Positions 1-12,860 of a DNA stretch of 47,615 nucleotides are shown piece by piece (within the stretch, counting starts at the first letter, position 1; each line of letters opens with the position of its first letter). The DNA is from Acanthamoeba sp. SK_2022b (Eukaryota; Discosea; Longamoebia; Acanthamoebidae): assembly GCA_027943245.1 (NCBI GenBank), contig JANDJZ010000286.1:1-47615 (forward strand), given 5' to 3'. Below the pieces are notes generated by a model. The model made no database searches and was not told the origin of the DNA. It saw nothing but the letters and a program-made list of their open reading frames with translations. The position numbers were made by a program, and so were the translations under genes.

Positions 1-187
1 ACGGCCAGGTGGGCGGTAAAAAGCAAATGTCGACAGCACTTGCCCAGTGCGTGGCCCAATGGGACGGCGCCACCGCACGAACAAAAGCGATACAAGAAGA
101 GAGAGGCTCGCTACCGATGCGAATTAGACTTCTAACAAGCTTGGAATCTTAGTTGCACCGTCGGTGCCCGGCTGTGAGCTTGCAGAG

Positions 188-1344
188 ATGCATCTGACCC
201 TGATTCTGCCCTTATTCTACTTTTTGCTTGTAGTCTCTTCGGTAAAGGACTCAGAGTTCTATAAGGAGCCCACTGTAGCCACCCCCTCGCCTCAGGTACC
301 CATCTATCCAAATCTTGTGACAATTTTATATTCTGATCGACCCCGAATTGATTGAAATCAAATCTTACAATTTCCGGAAATCTACACTTGGCAAGTGCTA
401 ACGGCACTTCTCAATGCGTGCGTGGGTGGTGGCACAGAGAACAAAGACATTGCTGGACGCGTTCTCGGATTTCTTCGTGGGCACGAAATGGGTAGCAAAC
501 GTGCAGAAGTACTACTCGGAATACATGCAAACGGAGCAGATGGAGCAATTGGAATTGGCTCGGAGCGAGCTTCACAGCATCGATGACGACCTCAGCCGCG
601 TACAGACGCAGGAGCTCATACTGCGCTCCCGTCAGTCCGAGCTCGGGGCGTGGCTGCAGGAGAACGCGATCAAGCCCGCCGAAGAACGCAATCCCACAGG
701 TGCCCCTTCACCACGACACAACATCAACACACACCACACACCACACACCACACACCACACACCACACACCACACACCACACACCACACACCACACACCAC
801 ACACCACACACCACACACCACACACCACACACCACACACCACACACCACACACCACACACCACACACCACACACCACACACCACGGGGCACACAGTGCGC
901 GCCCACAACGCCGCTCATAATGGTTTCGTGGAGTACAGTGGAGGAGCTGGTGAGCATGGAATCAGACAGGCTGGCGTTGCTGGAGCATCGGCTGAACCGG
1001 CTCAAGAACAAATTGCTCAAGCAGAAGAGCGAAGTGACTTCCTTCCTCAAGATCAACGGTACCGTATCCACTCTTCGTGGCCCACTGGCGCGCGCACTGC
1101 GCAGAAGTGAGGCCACACGCGCGCGGGTAACAAACACACGTGTTACGAGAAGCACTATTGCCAACTGACGCACAGATGGTGGCGTGGTGCAGTCAAAGCG
1201 ACCGTGCGCGATACGCTGAGGTACACCCACACGGGGCGTCTGGTGATCGACCCCTCCAACGAGTTCGAGGAGGTGGACGAGCGCACCAACGGCCACGGCA
1301 AGAACGTGTTCATCATGACCGACTCGGACGACATCCAAGGCTAA
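188..1344 (+). CDS. Small coiled-coil protein with N-terminal hydrophobic segment, family not recognised
   Basis: Four exons: 188-295, 438-699, 939-1058, 1193-1344 (213 aa). The start at 188 puts a hydrophobic stretch (MHLTLILPLFYFLL) at the very N-terminus, reading as a signal peptide or anchor; an in-frame ATG at 164 is the alternative. Exons 2 and 3 encode a mostly helical, Glu/Gln/Arg/Leu-rich region (about residues 50-160) that looks like coiled coil. The C-terminus is acidic and ends at TAA. Intron 2 is filled with a heptanucleotide repeat and its acceptor (gagtacag) lies after the repeat; introns 1-3 all keep frame. I do not recognise the family and give no function. Exon 1 is the weakest part: the gene could start at an ATG at 414, upstream of exon 2, or further left than the window edge. 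Confidence 0.55.
729..884 (+). repeat. Heptamer tandem repeat (CACCACA)n in an intron
   Basis: About 22 near-perfect copies of a 7-base unit fill intron 2 of the coiled-coil gene. Because 7 is not a multiple of 3 the array is open in several frames on both strands and creates long but meaningless reading frames. The acceptor lies just downstream of it. Confidence 0.9.
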
Positions 1345-1876
1345 GGACGACCCTGTTCTAGAGCTCCTCTCCACTCTTCCCGCCAACTCTTTGCACATAA
1401 CCCGCAAGCCTCCGTGCTTCGTCCTCTTGTACACAACAAATACATTATTTATTTTAGCATCTAATTCACAATTTAGATAAATTTTCTTATTATTGTTGAT
1501 ATCACTATTGTGTAATTATGTATAATACATAATGATGTACAGGAGGGTGGTTAGTTACCAAGAAGACCTTGGCGGGTAGAACACGGGACCCATATTAGCT
1601 TACCACACATAAAAGCAAAGTGGTTTAGAAAAAGGCAAGTGGTCTCCCTTTGTTACATAAAAACTGTGTCGACAAGTGCCTCTTGTCTTTTCGCGCGGCA
1701 AGAAGAGCGCTCTGTATCTTCATCCATCGCTTATCTCCCTTCCTTTATCTACATCGTTGGAGCGGCTAGTGTATGGAAGACGAGCCCTCAAGCTAGGCCA
1801 AAGAGCTATTTATTTGTACAAAAAGTCGAGTTGTCGATCTGCCCTCTATCTATTTATTCTTTCGCTGGTCGTATCT
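1345..1876. other. Intergenic region without a supported gene
   Basis: Between two genes in the same orientation. The first 230 bases are AT-rich (3' UTR/terminator-like for the upstream gene); the rest is the presumed promoter and 5' UTR of the next gene. Open frames from 1639 have no coding character that I can support. Confidence 0.6.
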
Positions 1877-3907
1877 ATGGGGATGCATCAGCGTGCGGGA
1901 AGCGGTGGGCCTTCGGAGAACGGAGGCGACCACTCGCCGCCCTCTCCACCCCTCTCGCAACACAATCTCTTCCCTCCTGCACCCTCGCCCCTCCTACCTC
2001 TCGACTCTCCAGTTCTCTCTTCTCCCATGAGCTACTATCCGAGCCATCTTCCTCATCACGATTATCACAACCAGCCTCTCCATCATCAAAACCAAGAGTC
2101 TCACATCGGACATCGTCGGAGGTATCGAACGTTCTGCCTGCTCTCCTATCTTCCAGAGTAGACCTTCTCTGATCACTGATCGTTTCGTTGTTCAGTGGCA
2201 GTGCTGGTGGGCCAGTGCTGGACAAGAACAAACGGATGGGGCTCATGCTACTGATCATCTTCGGTTTGCTCGGGTTCACGTGCTTCTACATTGCCCAGCT
2301 CCCCGGACCTAAGGCTCCTACCACACATGGCTCCACCACCATCAAGGTACTCCTGATACCCCCCCCCCCCGATATCCAGTGCTCGCCTGACTGCTACTTT
2401 GTGATAGTTCTCGCCCCAGGTGACCGCCAAGGTTGAACCGCAGCTTGATATCCAGCCGTCACAAGCCCCAGCAGTGGACCCCACTGCAGCCGCGTTGTCT
2501 TCTCCAGCTTCCACGACCGAACCGTCCCTGGGAAAGAGAGAGACACCGGCTGGGGCCGTGGCTGGCCAGACAGACGTGGTGGCTGACGTGGACGAGGACC
2601 TCGACACTGAGCAACTCGAAGAGGAGCTCCAGCGCAGCCGGATGAGCCTCAAGCTCAAGGAAGAGGAGCTGAGGAGGCGCGAGGAGGAGAAGCGAAAGAG
2701 GGAGGAGGCAGAGCTCAAAAAGAAGATAGATGAGCTGAAGCGGAAGGAGGCCGAGGACAAGCGGCGCAAGGAGGAGCTGCTACGTCTCGAGGAGGAGGCA
2801 GAGATCAAGGCTATGGAGCAGGCGCTGAAGGAGCGCGAGGAGGAGCTGCAGCAGCGCCAGGAGATGATCAAGAAGCGTGCCGAGGAGAAGAAGGAGGAAG
2901 AGGAGCGGCTTAAGGCTTTTGAGGAACTGCGGCGCAGCAAGGCCGAGCTCAAGAAGAAGGAGCTGCTGCTCAAGCAGTGGGAGGAGGAGCAGAAGCGAGT
3001 CGAGCTGATGTTGGAGACGGGCCGCGAGTACGTGCTCATCAACTCGGACGTGGTGGGCCACCCCGGCAATGCCTTCGGCCAGGCCGTCGAACCTGCGGAG
3101 ATAGAGGAGTATGAGGAGGAACAACAGGCCAACTACGCGGCCGAAGAGGTAGACGAAGGCGTAGAGTACAGCGACGACTATTACGACGAAGCTGAGAAGA
3201 ACGTCGTTGAGGAGGACCAGCAGGACGATGAAGACGACGACGAAGACCCAATGCGCGACGAAGAGCAGTACGAGGAAGGAGTGGCGGAGAGGTATGAATA
3301 CGACGAAGACGTTGAACAGCCCGAGGGCGATGAGAGCTACGTCGACGCGGATAGTACAAGAGAGGGAGGGTGGGACGAGGATGAGGACGTGGCGCTGGTG
3401 CACCAGCACGACAGCGCACAGCGGGAGGAGATGACCGGGGAGCACATTCACACGCAGGCCGAGCGGGAGCGCGAGATCGCTGAAGAGAAGCGCCAGCGCC
3501 TCGAGAAGGCCAGGCAGCGCGAGAGGCGCAACCTGCAGCTGGCCCTGGAGCGGGAGAAGGAGCGGGAGAAGCGCGAGCGGGCCGAGAGGCAGGCCGCGGC
3601 AGCCAAGGCAGCAAAGGACGGGCGACGAACGGGATACCTGGGCGGGTTCGGGACAGTGTTCGCGTCGGCGGCGGCCGTGGAGAAAGAGGAGGTTACGAAG
3701 ACCTACAACAAGAAGCTGCTGAAGAAACAGGTGGAAACCCTGCGTAGCAACATCGTCGCCCGCGAGGAGCAGCTGAGCGTCCAGCAGCGTAACAAGGAGC
3801 GGGCGGACAAGGCCAAGAAGGTCCAGAAAAACGAACAGAAGCTCAAGGCCGAGCTGGACATCCTCAACAAGAAGCGCAGCGGCATCGGCGCGCGAAAGGC
3901 CAAGTGA
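1877..3907 (+). CDS. Single-pass membrane protein with long charged coiled coil
   Basis: Three exons: 1877-2121, 2196-2346, 2420-3907 (627 aa). Residues 1-80 are Pro/His/Ser-rich and low complexity. A membrane span (GLMLLIIFGLLGFTCFYIA) lies at about residues 97-115, preceded by basic residues (DKNKR), so a type II orientation is likely by the positive-inside rule. After a Pro/Ala/Thr-rich spacer, about residues 190-340 form an almost pure Glu/Lys/Arg/Leu coiled coil; then comes a highly acidic Asp/Glu/Tyr block, a second coiled coil, and a Lys-rich C-terminus. Such composition resembles trichohyalin/caldesmon-like helices, which does not define a family. A tether or scaffold on an internal membrane is a guess. 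The gene converges on the next one with only 62 bases between stops. Confidence 0.75.
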
Positions 3908-3969
3908 CAAGTGCTCTGTTGTTGGGCCAACAACATCAAATGCAAGCGGTGGGACGCACACTCGCTCAC

Positions 3970-4958
3970 TCACAGCGTTGGGTTGTTGGCTTGGCGCTGC
4001 GCGAGCATGTTGCGGAACTGTTGCATGACGGCGTCCTCCTTGGCCTGGTGGGCGGCCAGCTTCTTCTGGGCCTCCTCCGCCCGCGCGCTGTCCTTTCTCG
4101 CCCTCCAGTCCTTCTGTCGACGCAACCTGCCATGTGACATGACGATGCCCTCGTCAGCAAGAGCCAAGGTGCGAGCGCGGCAATCATTGTCGTGCGTGTG
4201 TGCGCTTGCTGGACCTGTCCTGGAAGGAATCGCCGCCGCCCATCAGGTCGCTCTCGGCGATCTCGGGCGAGTCCTCCCGGCCCTTGCCGCCCTTCTGCTG
4301 CCTCTTCTCGAGGCGCGCTTCCCTGCTGCCGGGGTCGGCCTTGGGCACCAGCTCCTCCTGATCCCGTTGCCCCCCCCCCCGCATGTCAGCACCAACGCAG
4401 CATCGACTCGATGCGGAGAACGCTATGTCTTGGTCGATCATTCGGCGATCAGTGCTTAGGTGAGCGCGCACCATGACGGCCTCCCTGTAGCTCTGCGCGC
4501 TCTTCTCCTGCTTCTTGCGCATCAACCGGTCATACCGCCTCTTGTCCTCGTCGTCGAGTTCTGTCGTCAAATTAGTATATTAATAAATTATAAAGTGGAA
4601 ATGGACTTGCCTTCATCGTCGGGGTGCTTCACGGCGGGACCGGTCGGACCGCGCGGAGTAGAGGAGGAAGGCGTGGACGCCGAAACGGTTCGGCGCGGCT
4701 GAGGTCGCGCGCCCTTGGGCCGATTCGTCTCGCGAGAGATCTCGTCACGCACTACATCGGTGCCACTCGCTCGTTAGACACGTGGCCATGCGTGGGAGCG
4801 GGGGGCGGGAGTGGGGTGGCCGGCTGCGTACTGGAGCTGAGGGTGAGCGCCTCCTTCTCGTCGAGCCTGTTGGTGAAGCCCCACTGGTAGCCCGTGCGGG
4901 TGTTGTGCTCCAGGTCTTGCGTGCTGATGCCCTTGTAGAACTTGTCTGTGGTGTGTGT

Positions 4959-5013
<55 letters not shown>

Positions 5014-5797
5014 AAGCGAGCGTCGTAAGGGACACGTTCCGAGCGCAGGGTGGGCGACGGAACGCATGGCGGGTTGTGTGTACCGGGGAGCGAGCCGCGG
5101 TTCCACAGCTCGACGAACTTGGCGAACTTCTTGCGCGACTTGGAGGCCGACAGGTCTTCGAAGAACACGCCCTTGGCTTCCTTCAGCCTGCGCGCGTGCG
5201 TACGTGCGTGAGCCCGGCTGCGCTGGCCAAGAGCGCGGGACGATCGTTACCAGAGGCTGAACTCGGCGTGGCGGGCAAAGTAGTCGCTGTTGGTGAGCAC
5301 GGCAGTCGCCTCGCCCATCGACGCGTTTTCTGTGGCACAATCCCAGGGGCGCGCAAGGATTGGTGTGAGTACAGGCCACGACCGCTGCGCGTAGAGGGGG
5401 AGAGAAGTGTGTACTCTGCAGAAAGGCCTTGGCCTGCTCCTCCAGTTCCCTGCGCTTCTCGTCTTTCTTTGACGATGAGGACTTCTTGTCCTTCTTCTCC
5501 TTTTTGTCTCGCTTTCTGTCCTTCTTGTCCTTCTTGTGGTGCTTGCGCCGCTTCCTGTCTCGTTCATCCTCTGCATGACCAAACAAGATAAAACAAATGA
5601 ATAAAAAATAAACAAATATAAAAAGAAAGGGAGCCAGCCGCACCAGAGGATGAGGGATCACGCTTCTCTGAACGATGCTTGTGATGATCTCTGTCACGGT
5701 CACGCTCACGGTCTCTCTTGCGCTCACTGCCTCGTTCGTCGTCTCTACTTCGGTGACGGTCCTCCCTTCCTGACCTAGATGACCTCTCTTCGCTCAT
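3970..5797 (-). CDS. SCI1-like nuclear RS/KD-rich protein
   Basis: Nine exons on the minus strand: 5797-5644, 5570-5415, 5329-5251, 5187-5084, 4945-4832, 4751-4611, 4560-4472, 4357-4215, 4126-3970 (378 aa). The N-terminus is Arg/Ser/Asp-rich (RSR, RDRD), followed by a Lys/Asp block typical of nuclear speckle proteins. The conserved core has an aromatic segment (DYFARHAEFSLWLKEAKG, then FFEDLS and FVELWNRGSLP), followed by FYKGI. This matches the style cell-cycle inhibitor 1 (SCI1) family of plants and fungal relatives. The C-terminus keeps two motifs I associate with fungal relatives: ELVPKADPGSREARLEKR and GGGDSFQ. A role in nuclear RNA processing or cell-cycle control is inferred from the family only. 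Intron 6 uses a GC donor (GAAG|GCAAGT); the nearby GT would break frame. Confidence 0.82.
4961..5012. repeat. (GT)n microsatellite in intron 4 of the SCI1-like gene
   Basis: Perfect GT/TG dinucleotide array on the plus strand, read as (CA)n in the transcript. It stops about 15 bases from the acceptor, and the CA-rich run continues into the CACCACAG acceptor. Confidence 0.9.
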
Positions 5798-6285
5798 TGT
5801 GCGCAGTGGTTGTGACTTCTTGCCTTTTCTTTTCTTTTTCTTGCTAAAATGCTCAAACAGCCCAAGAATTTGTATAATAGATATTCAACAGATAACGAAA
5901 CACCAAGTGGGCAAACCCACAAGCCAGATGGTGAGCATGCTTAAGCAAACCTTCCCAAGTAAGAGAACATTGTCCTTTCAAATCCTTCACTCCACAGTAT
6001 CAACATTGAGTTCAGCACAGGCTGACACTTGCCTGAGGGTATGACCCATCCTATATAGAAACAAAGGACTTCTCTTGGCACAAGGAAGCTTGGGTGTAAG
6101 CTACACAGACATCTGGAACGTGTATGTTTTTAGATACCAAAATCTCTAGTTGGGTGCTGTGAAAATTCCGCAAAAACCGGCGAACAGCTCTCCTCTTCCG
6201 AAAAGAACGGAAGCAATCGAAGCTCATCTCATCCAGGATCACCTCTTATCTTTTATCGCTAAACTAGCACACAATCACACACAAC
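5798..6285. other. Divergent intergenic region
   Basis: Lies between the starts of the SCI1-like gene (-) and the HspBP1 gene (+), so it must hold both promoters. It is AT-richer than the flanking exons. I see no conserved element I can name and no supported coding frame. Confidence 0.6.
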
Positions 6286-7382
6286 ATGAACCCAAGCGGA
6301 ATCGACGCAGGGCTCCTCCGTTTCTGTCTGCAACACAGCGATGGAGGCAACCTCACCGAAACACAGCTGCCGAAGCGAGATGAGGCCGACTACAAATGGC
6401 TGCGCGAGGCTTTGAACAATCTGCAGACCGATGTCGATCGAATGAAGAAGCTGGTGGAATTGCTCAAGTCCCCTGAATCGTCTGAGAAGGACAAAGCCGC
6501 CACCCTTGAGGAGCTGCAGTATCTCGTCGAAGATCTGGATAATGCCAACGGTACCATTTATCTTTATTATTGCTTATTCAATAATCTTGATCTTTCATTA
6601 TTAATGATTTAATCTCAAAATTTGCAGATTTGCACAAGATTTCCGGATTCGAGCCTGTCCTGGCGCTGATGAATGACAAGGACTCGGCCGACCTGAGGTG
6701 TTGGGCCACCTGGGTCGCGGCTACCGTCGTGCAGAACAATCCGTGGAGCCAGACGCAGGCACTGGAGAAGGGCGCGCTCGACCAGATCCTGCTCCTGCTC
6801 CAGAACGAGACCGAGGACCGCGTCCTGTCCAAGGCCGTGCCCGCGCTGTCGGGCCTCATCCGCGACCACCCAAAGGCCGTGGAGACCTTCCTCAAGGCCA
6901 ACGGCCTGCGCCTGCTGGCCTACCTGCTGACCTCCACCAAGGGCGATCAGCTCTCGGCGTCGACCAAGATGAAGGTCGTCTTCCTCTTCACCTATCTCTG
7001 CCGCGTCGTGCCGCTTGTGCGACACGCCGTGCGCGAGTATTCGCTGCTCAAGCCGCTGGTCGACATGGTGGCGCACTCGGACAACGCCGACCTGCGCGAG
7101 AAGGCGGTCGCGTGCCTCCTCGAGGCCACTAAGGACACGGGACTCAACGTCGAAGCCTGCCGAGAGCTCGGCCTGCCTGAGGTATGCAATGTTGCGGGTC
7201 GTGTGTTGGCCTGTGAAGAGTAACCCTCACTCTCACTCACGCTCGCTTGCTCTTCTCGCTCGCAGACGCTCAAGGATTGGATAGCCAAGATCCAAGGCGA
7301 CGAGGACAAGCAGACCGAGCTCGACCTTTGCCAAGCGCTCAGCGAGCAGCTCTCCAGCCAGGCGCAGCGAACCGACAAATAG
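6286..7382 (+). CDS. HSPBP1: HspBP1/Fes1-type Hsp70 nucleotide exchange factor
   Basis: Three exons: 6286-6550, 6628-7181, 7266-7382 (311 aa). The family binds the Hsp70 ATPase domain through armadillo-like repeats and speeds ADP release in the cytosol. Visible hallmarks are the N-terminal LLRFCLQHSDG segment, a helical armadillo region with WATWVAATVVQNNPWSQ (Fes1 class ..AA...QNNP), the Leu-rich LLLLQNE repeat, and ALSGLIRDHPKAVETFL. The length is close to yeast Fes1 (290) and human HspBP1 (about 360). Both introns are in frame with clean GT-AG sites. Expression is probably constitutive; no heat-shock element was identified by eye upstream. Confidence 0.93.
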
Positions 7383-7611
7383 ACGGACATGTTTCATTCA
7401 ACGTCTCAATCACCCACACCACACCCCCCATGTAGATAGCCCCGCGCAAGAATGCTTCGACTAGGCTCTGAGAGCTTTTGCTTTCCCTTCCTTCACACAC
7501 TCATACGCACGCGAACAGGTGAAGGGTTGATGATGGAAAAAAAAGTTCGTGTTTGACTTTACACGAGCGACAACAGGAGCCAAACTGTAACACCCACACA
7601 CACAGAGCGGC

Positions 7612-10600
7612 ATGGAGCATAGGCCTCTTCTTCTTCTTGCCGCTCTGCTCGTCCTCTGCTTGTCGCTGAGACCTGCAGGTACGTGTGGCTGCGTGGTGGT
7701 TCTCTTGGCACCCCCTCTTGACGCGGGCCCTGGGCTTGCTGCTAGATGCCATTACAATATACGGCAAGGGGGGCACCAGTGCCAACAAGTTCTATGAGAC
7801 GCTCTCCTACCTGTACCCGTTCTACCGAGATTCGGTGGCCATAGACTGGGAGGGTGTGGCTGTATTGGACTCAATCAGCCAGTACCAGAACGGCCTCATA
7901 GACTTCATCATGGTGGACTCCAAGTTCACGCCCGATATGGTGGCAGAGGGCTTCTACGGCCTACCCATGGTCGGTTCAGCCCTCATTATGGTTTACAACC
8001 TGCCCTCTCTCAACGACACTCAGCTGGTACGTTCCAAGGCTGCAGTTGCACCACGCCGTACCTTTCAAGGTCGTGCTTATCTTTTCTTCTTGCTTTTCTT
8101 CTTTTGCTTTTTTTTTGTTTCGCGTGTTGCTGAAGGTGCTCGACGGCGAGACGCTGGCGCTCATATGGTGCGGCAACATCTCACGGTACGTGGCCGCTCT
8201 TCCTTTCCTGTTGGCTTCAGTAGAGTGACCCTTTCCATCGAACATGCAGTTGGAATGACCCGCGGCTAGCGACCCTGAACCAAGGGGCGAACCTGCCCGA
8301 CGCGCCTGTCGAGCTTACCTACTACCCGGGCCACACGCCCGGCACCGTGCTCTTGCTCAAGGATGCGTTGTCCAACTACAGCACGGTGTTTGCTGATGAG
8401 CTCAGCAAGGCTGGTGGGCTGTTCGAGAACATGCTGCCCAACAAGACAGGCCACGCCTACCCCACCTACAGCAATCCTGGACGACTCGAATACGTGCAAG
8501 TACGTTGTCGGTCCCTGCACGTGGCCGTAAGTGAAGCATGACCAAGCTCCATGCTTTGCCAGAACACAACGTACAGCTTGACGTATTACTGGCTGGAGGA
8601 CGTTTTGGGCTCGGGCCTTCCCTACGCAGCGATGAAGAACAGGGCCGGCAACATTGTGCAGCCCAACACGCAGACAGTGCAAAGCGCAATGAACGACTTC
8701 AACGCCCTAGTCGAGGCTGGTAATGCCTACCCACGCTCTTTCTTCTCACAGTTTGCCAACTTGTTGAGCAAACAACAACAACAACAACAGGCCACCTGGA
8801 GACTCCATTATACAACGGTCCGGGTAGCGACTCGTGGCCGATTCCCTTCATCACCTTCTTGGCCTTGTATCAAAACATCAGCACCACTGACTGCACGTCG
8901 ATTAAGGAGCTCCTCAACTTCATCGCCTGGACGCAGATCAACGATCAAGCCATCAGCGCCGTGTCGCACATGGGCTACATGCCGCTGGCGTTTGCCTACC
9001 GAAGCAAGCTCCTCGATCTTATGGCTCGGGTGACATGCAACGGCGACCAGGCCCTCCCGACCGCCTACATTCTGGGCGTGGGCTCGGGTTTGCCGGTCTA
9101 CACGGATTGGTCACTCAGCTACTCGGGGACCGATACCAACGTCAAGATCTACACCGACTACTACAAGTCACCGCTGGAGCAGATCACTTCTGGTACTCCT
9201 TGGCGCCCACAGCAAAAAAGAGAGGAAAATAAGAATCATCATCACCTGCGGGCTCAGGTGTGGTCGACTTTGAGATGTCAACGGAGGAGCCGACGGTCAG
9301 CCAGCTGGCGTTGGCGCCCGATCTTCGTTCGGTTCCACTTGTAGCCAGCGCCATCGTCCCTGCCTATCATGTACGTAAAAGTTTGTGTATAGCTCTAGTC
9401 GCTGATTATTGTGTGGCAGATACCCTCGCTCTATGCGAACCGAACATTGGTGTTCACCTTGGAGGTGATGGCCGACATCTTGCTCAACAAGGTCAAGGCC
9501 TGGAACGACCAGTCGATTGCGGCGCTCAACCCAAACCTCACTTTGCCGAGCACGGACATCATCATCGCGTACGACAACTCATCCAGCAACCGCATATGGA
9601 TCAACGCATTGCGACAGGTCGGCGAGTTTGCCTCCCAGGTAATCTAGCCACATTCCAAGCTGGCCTTTCCCACCAGTGGTTCGGCGTCGCTGACCGACAT
9701 GTCGAACGGGAGCAGGTCGGCGAGGACGCGGCCATCACATCGCTCCCGGTGTTTGTCGAAGCGCCGGAGCGGATCAGGGAGGCCGACCCGACCAACCTCG
9801 GCTCGACGATGACAAAGGACAACGGGAGCTTTGCCATCAGCGATCTGTACGTCTTCCGGTCGGTTCGGAGCTTGTCCGTCGGACTCCTGCGCGTCAACGA
9901 CCAACTGCTGGCCGCTGATGAGGCCTCCGTCGTCGCCGCCATCAACGCCAATGGCTCTATGGACATGTGGGCTACTCGTCGACAAGGTTCGTATCCTTCC
10001 ATGGATGCCGCTCGTTCTTATTTCGACTTACCGGCCTTGCACGTGCAGTCGGCAGCGATGGCGTGTGGCCGATTGTTCGTGTCCATCATCTCTTCATTCG
10101 GTGAGTGTAGCCCCAGCGCTTTGTGCCAAATGGCGGCGTACCGGGGCGTCTCTGGGAGTGAGTGTTGACTCGTCGTTTGCTTCGAAAAGGTCGAGAATGG
10201 GCAACTGCTTAAGGGCACACGCAGTGGCCGACTGGGTCTACTGGACGCAACGGTCTACCGCGGCACACTCCAGCGCGCTTCGGTACGTGTGGGCCATACA
10301 ACTCTACATGCGTTTCTCCCAAGCGGACGTATCTCTCCCCCTCACCTCCTCAGTTTCATCGCCAACCCTGAACAGGAATTGGGCCGTGGTGGCCAATCAC
10401 GCCCAGAACGGCGACGCCCTCCTCGCCCAGTTTCTGTCCTCGGTACGCGTCGTCCCTGCGTCGCATGCGCGCACGTGGTCTGACAAATAGCAAATCGGTG
10501 GGGTCGTGTGCGCGTGCGCAGATGGTCTGCGGTGGGCGTGAAGTGAGTTCGGCGTTCAGCTGCATTTACAACGTCACGTTCTGCAGCAACCACGGCGAAT

Positions 10601-10887
10601 GCTCCAACGGCAAATGCCAGTGCAGCGAGGGGTGGGCCGGCGCTCAGTGCCAAAGTCTCATCGGGGCGTCCGGCTCCGCTTCGACGGGCGTAGTGCTGGG
10701 CGCCGTGCTCGGCAGCGTCGTGCCAGCAGCCTTCCTCCTGGTCCTGATCCTCGTGGGTCTCACGCTGCTTGCGATACGCAACTCGCGGAGGCAGCAGCGC
10801 AACGAATGGGAGATGGACTTTGACGAGCTCGAGATGGGCGAGCAGCTGGGAGCCGGCGGGTACGCCTTGCCGCCTGCACAAGTCCTC

Positions 10888-10972
<85 letters not shown>

Positions 10973-11770
10973 GGATAGGTAACCTCTGCTGCTTCTTGCG
11001 TTCTCATCATCCCCAGGTATGGCATTGTGCTCAAGGCCAAGTGGCGCGGCACTGAGGTGGCCGTCAAGATGATAGCAGCCAAGAACATCACGAAAGAGAT
11101 GGAGCGTAGCTTCCGTGAGGAGGTAACCAACCAACTGCTCAACTATGAGACCTGGAGATGCGTAGCGTGACATGAGTCATTGCATTATGGCCGGACCCAG
11201 GTGCGCGTGATGACCGCGCTGCGCCATCCCAACATCGTGCTGTTCATGGCTGCGTCGACGTCTCTGCCCAATCTCTGCATCGTGATGGAGTACATGACTC
11301 TTGGCTCTTTGTTCGATGTACGCCGCACTCCCCCACCCGCCTCTGAATTTCTGCGAAGCACAGTCCTCTCTGATTCGTTGCTGACGCCTCCGAGCCGACC
11401 ACAATTACCCAGCTGTTGCACAACGAGCTGATACCACTGCTCCCGTTCGTGCTCAAGGCCAAGATGGCCTACCAGACCGCCAGGGGCATGCATTTCCTAC
11501 ACTCGGCGGGCATCGTCCACCGGGACCTCAAGTCGCTCAACCTGCTGCTCGACAACAAGTGGAACGTCAAGGTGAGCGACTTTGGCCTCACCAAGTTCCG
11601 CGCCGAGGTGAAGAAACGCAACGGAGACCACGTGGGCAGCATTCACTGGAGCGCGCCCGAGGTGCTGGATGAGTCGGCCGACGTCGACTACGTGCTCGCC
11701 GACGTGTACAGCTTCGGCATCATCCTCTGGGAAATTCTGACTCGGGGTGTCCCTTACTACGGACTCAGGT

Positions 11771-11841
<71 letters not shown>

Positions 11842-12802
11842 CAGCGCTTAGGCACCTAAGCAAGTCTAACGTGGTGCGCTGTAGTCCAGCTGCGATTGCG
11901 GTGGCGGTGCTGCGTGACAACGTGCGGCCACCGCTGCCCGACGATTCGACGGCGGCGGCGGCCCAGCCCGACTACATGTCCCTCCTGCAGAGCTGTTGGC
12001 ATCGCGATCCCACCGTCCGGCCGACCTTCCTCGAGATCATGACCCGCTTGGCCGCGATGACCGGCGAGAGCGCGGGGGTTTCGTCCTCCTCGTCCGGCGA
12101 AGACGACGTCGGCGTGGCCGCTCGCGGGCAGGTCAACCGCTCGTGGACGCTACCGTCGGGCACCTACTCATCTCCCCGCACGTTGTCGTCGGCGGCCGGC
12201 AGCCACCTGTCGCTTGGCTCGCTGGGCGGCGAGCTCGACTTGGGGGCTGCCATGGCCGTTCCGCCGCCCGGCGGCCGCATCGCCGTGGTCTTCACCGACG
12301 TCACCAGGGCCGCGTCGCTGTGGGAGTTCCAGCCCGAAGCCATGCGCGTGGCCACCATGTTGCACAACGGCCTCCTGCGGGGCCTGCTGGCCAAGCACGC
12401 CGGCTACGAAGTCACCTCGACGGGCCTCGACGCCGACGCCGACGCCGACGCCGACGGCTACGGCAGCGTCGACAGCGGGCGCGACTGGGCCCAGCGGGCG
12501 TCGTCGACGGGCGAAGGCTCGTTCTGCATGGCCTTCCAGCACCCGCTCGATGCGCTACGGTGGTGCGTCGAGGTGCAGCAGGAGCTGCTGCGCGTCGACT
12601 GGCCCGACGGGCTGCGCCATCACCCCGGCGCGGCGGAGGAGTGGGGCGACACCGACGACCGGCTGATCTTCCGCGGGCTGCGCGCGAGACCCCATGACCC
12701 GAAGGATCGAGTACTACGGGCCGGTGGTCAACGCCGCCGCACGCATCACCGCGCTCACCCACGGAGGCCAGGTCAGCCTAGCAGCCCCCTCACTGGCTCT
12801 CT

Positions 12803-12860
<58 letters not shown>

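Noticed and set aside
729..884. Regular short repeats as a CRISPR array
   Set aside because: Contiguous 7-base units with no spacers in an intron of a eukaryotic gene.
724..1434. Minus-strand 236-codon frame over the first gene
   Set aside because: Half of it is the translated heptamer repeat and the rest is antisense to conserved, phase-consistent exons.
2780..3973. Minus-strand 397-codon Leu/Val-rich frame
   Set aside because: Mirror of the Glu/Lys-rich coiled-coil exon; such codons read Leu/Phe on the other strand and mimic membrane proteins.
4774..5727. Minus-strand 317-codon single frame
   Set aside because: It reads through introns and a CA repeat; the spliced nine-exon model matches a known family and keeps phase.
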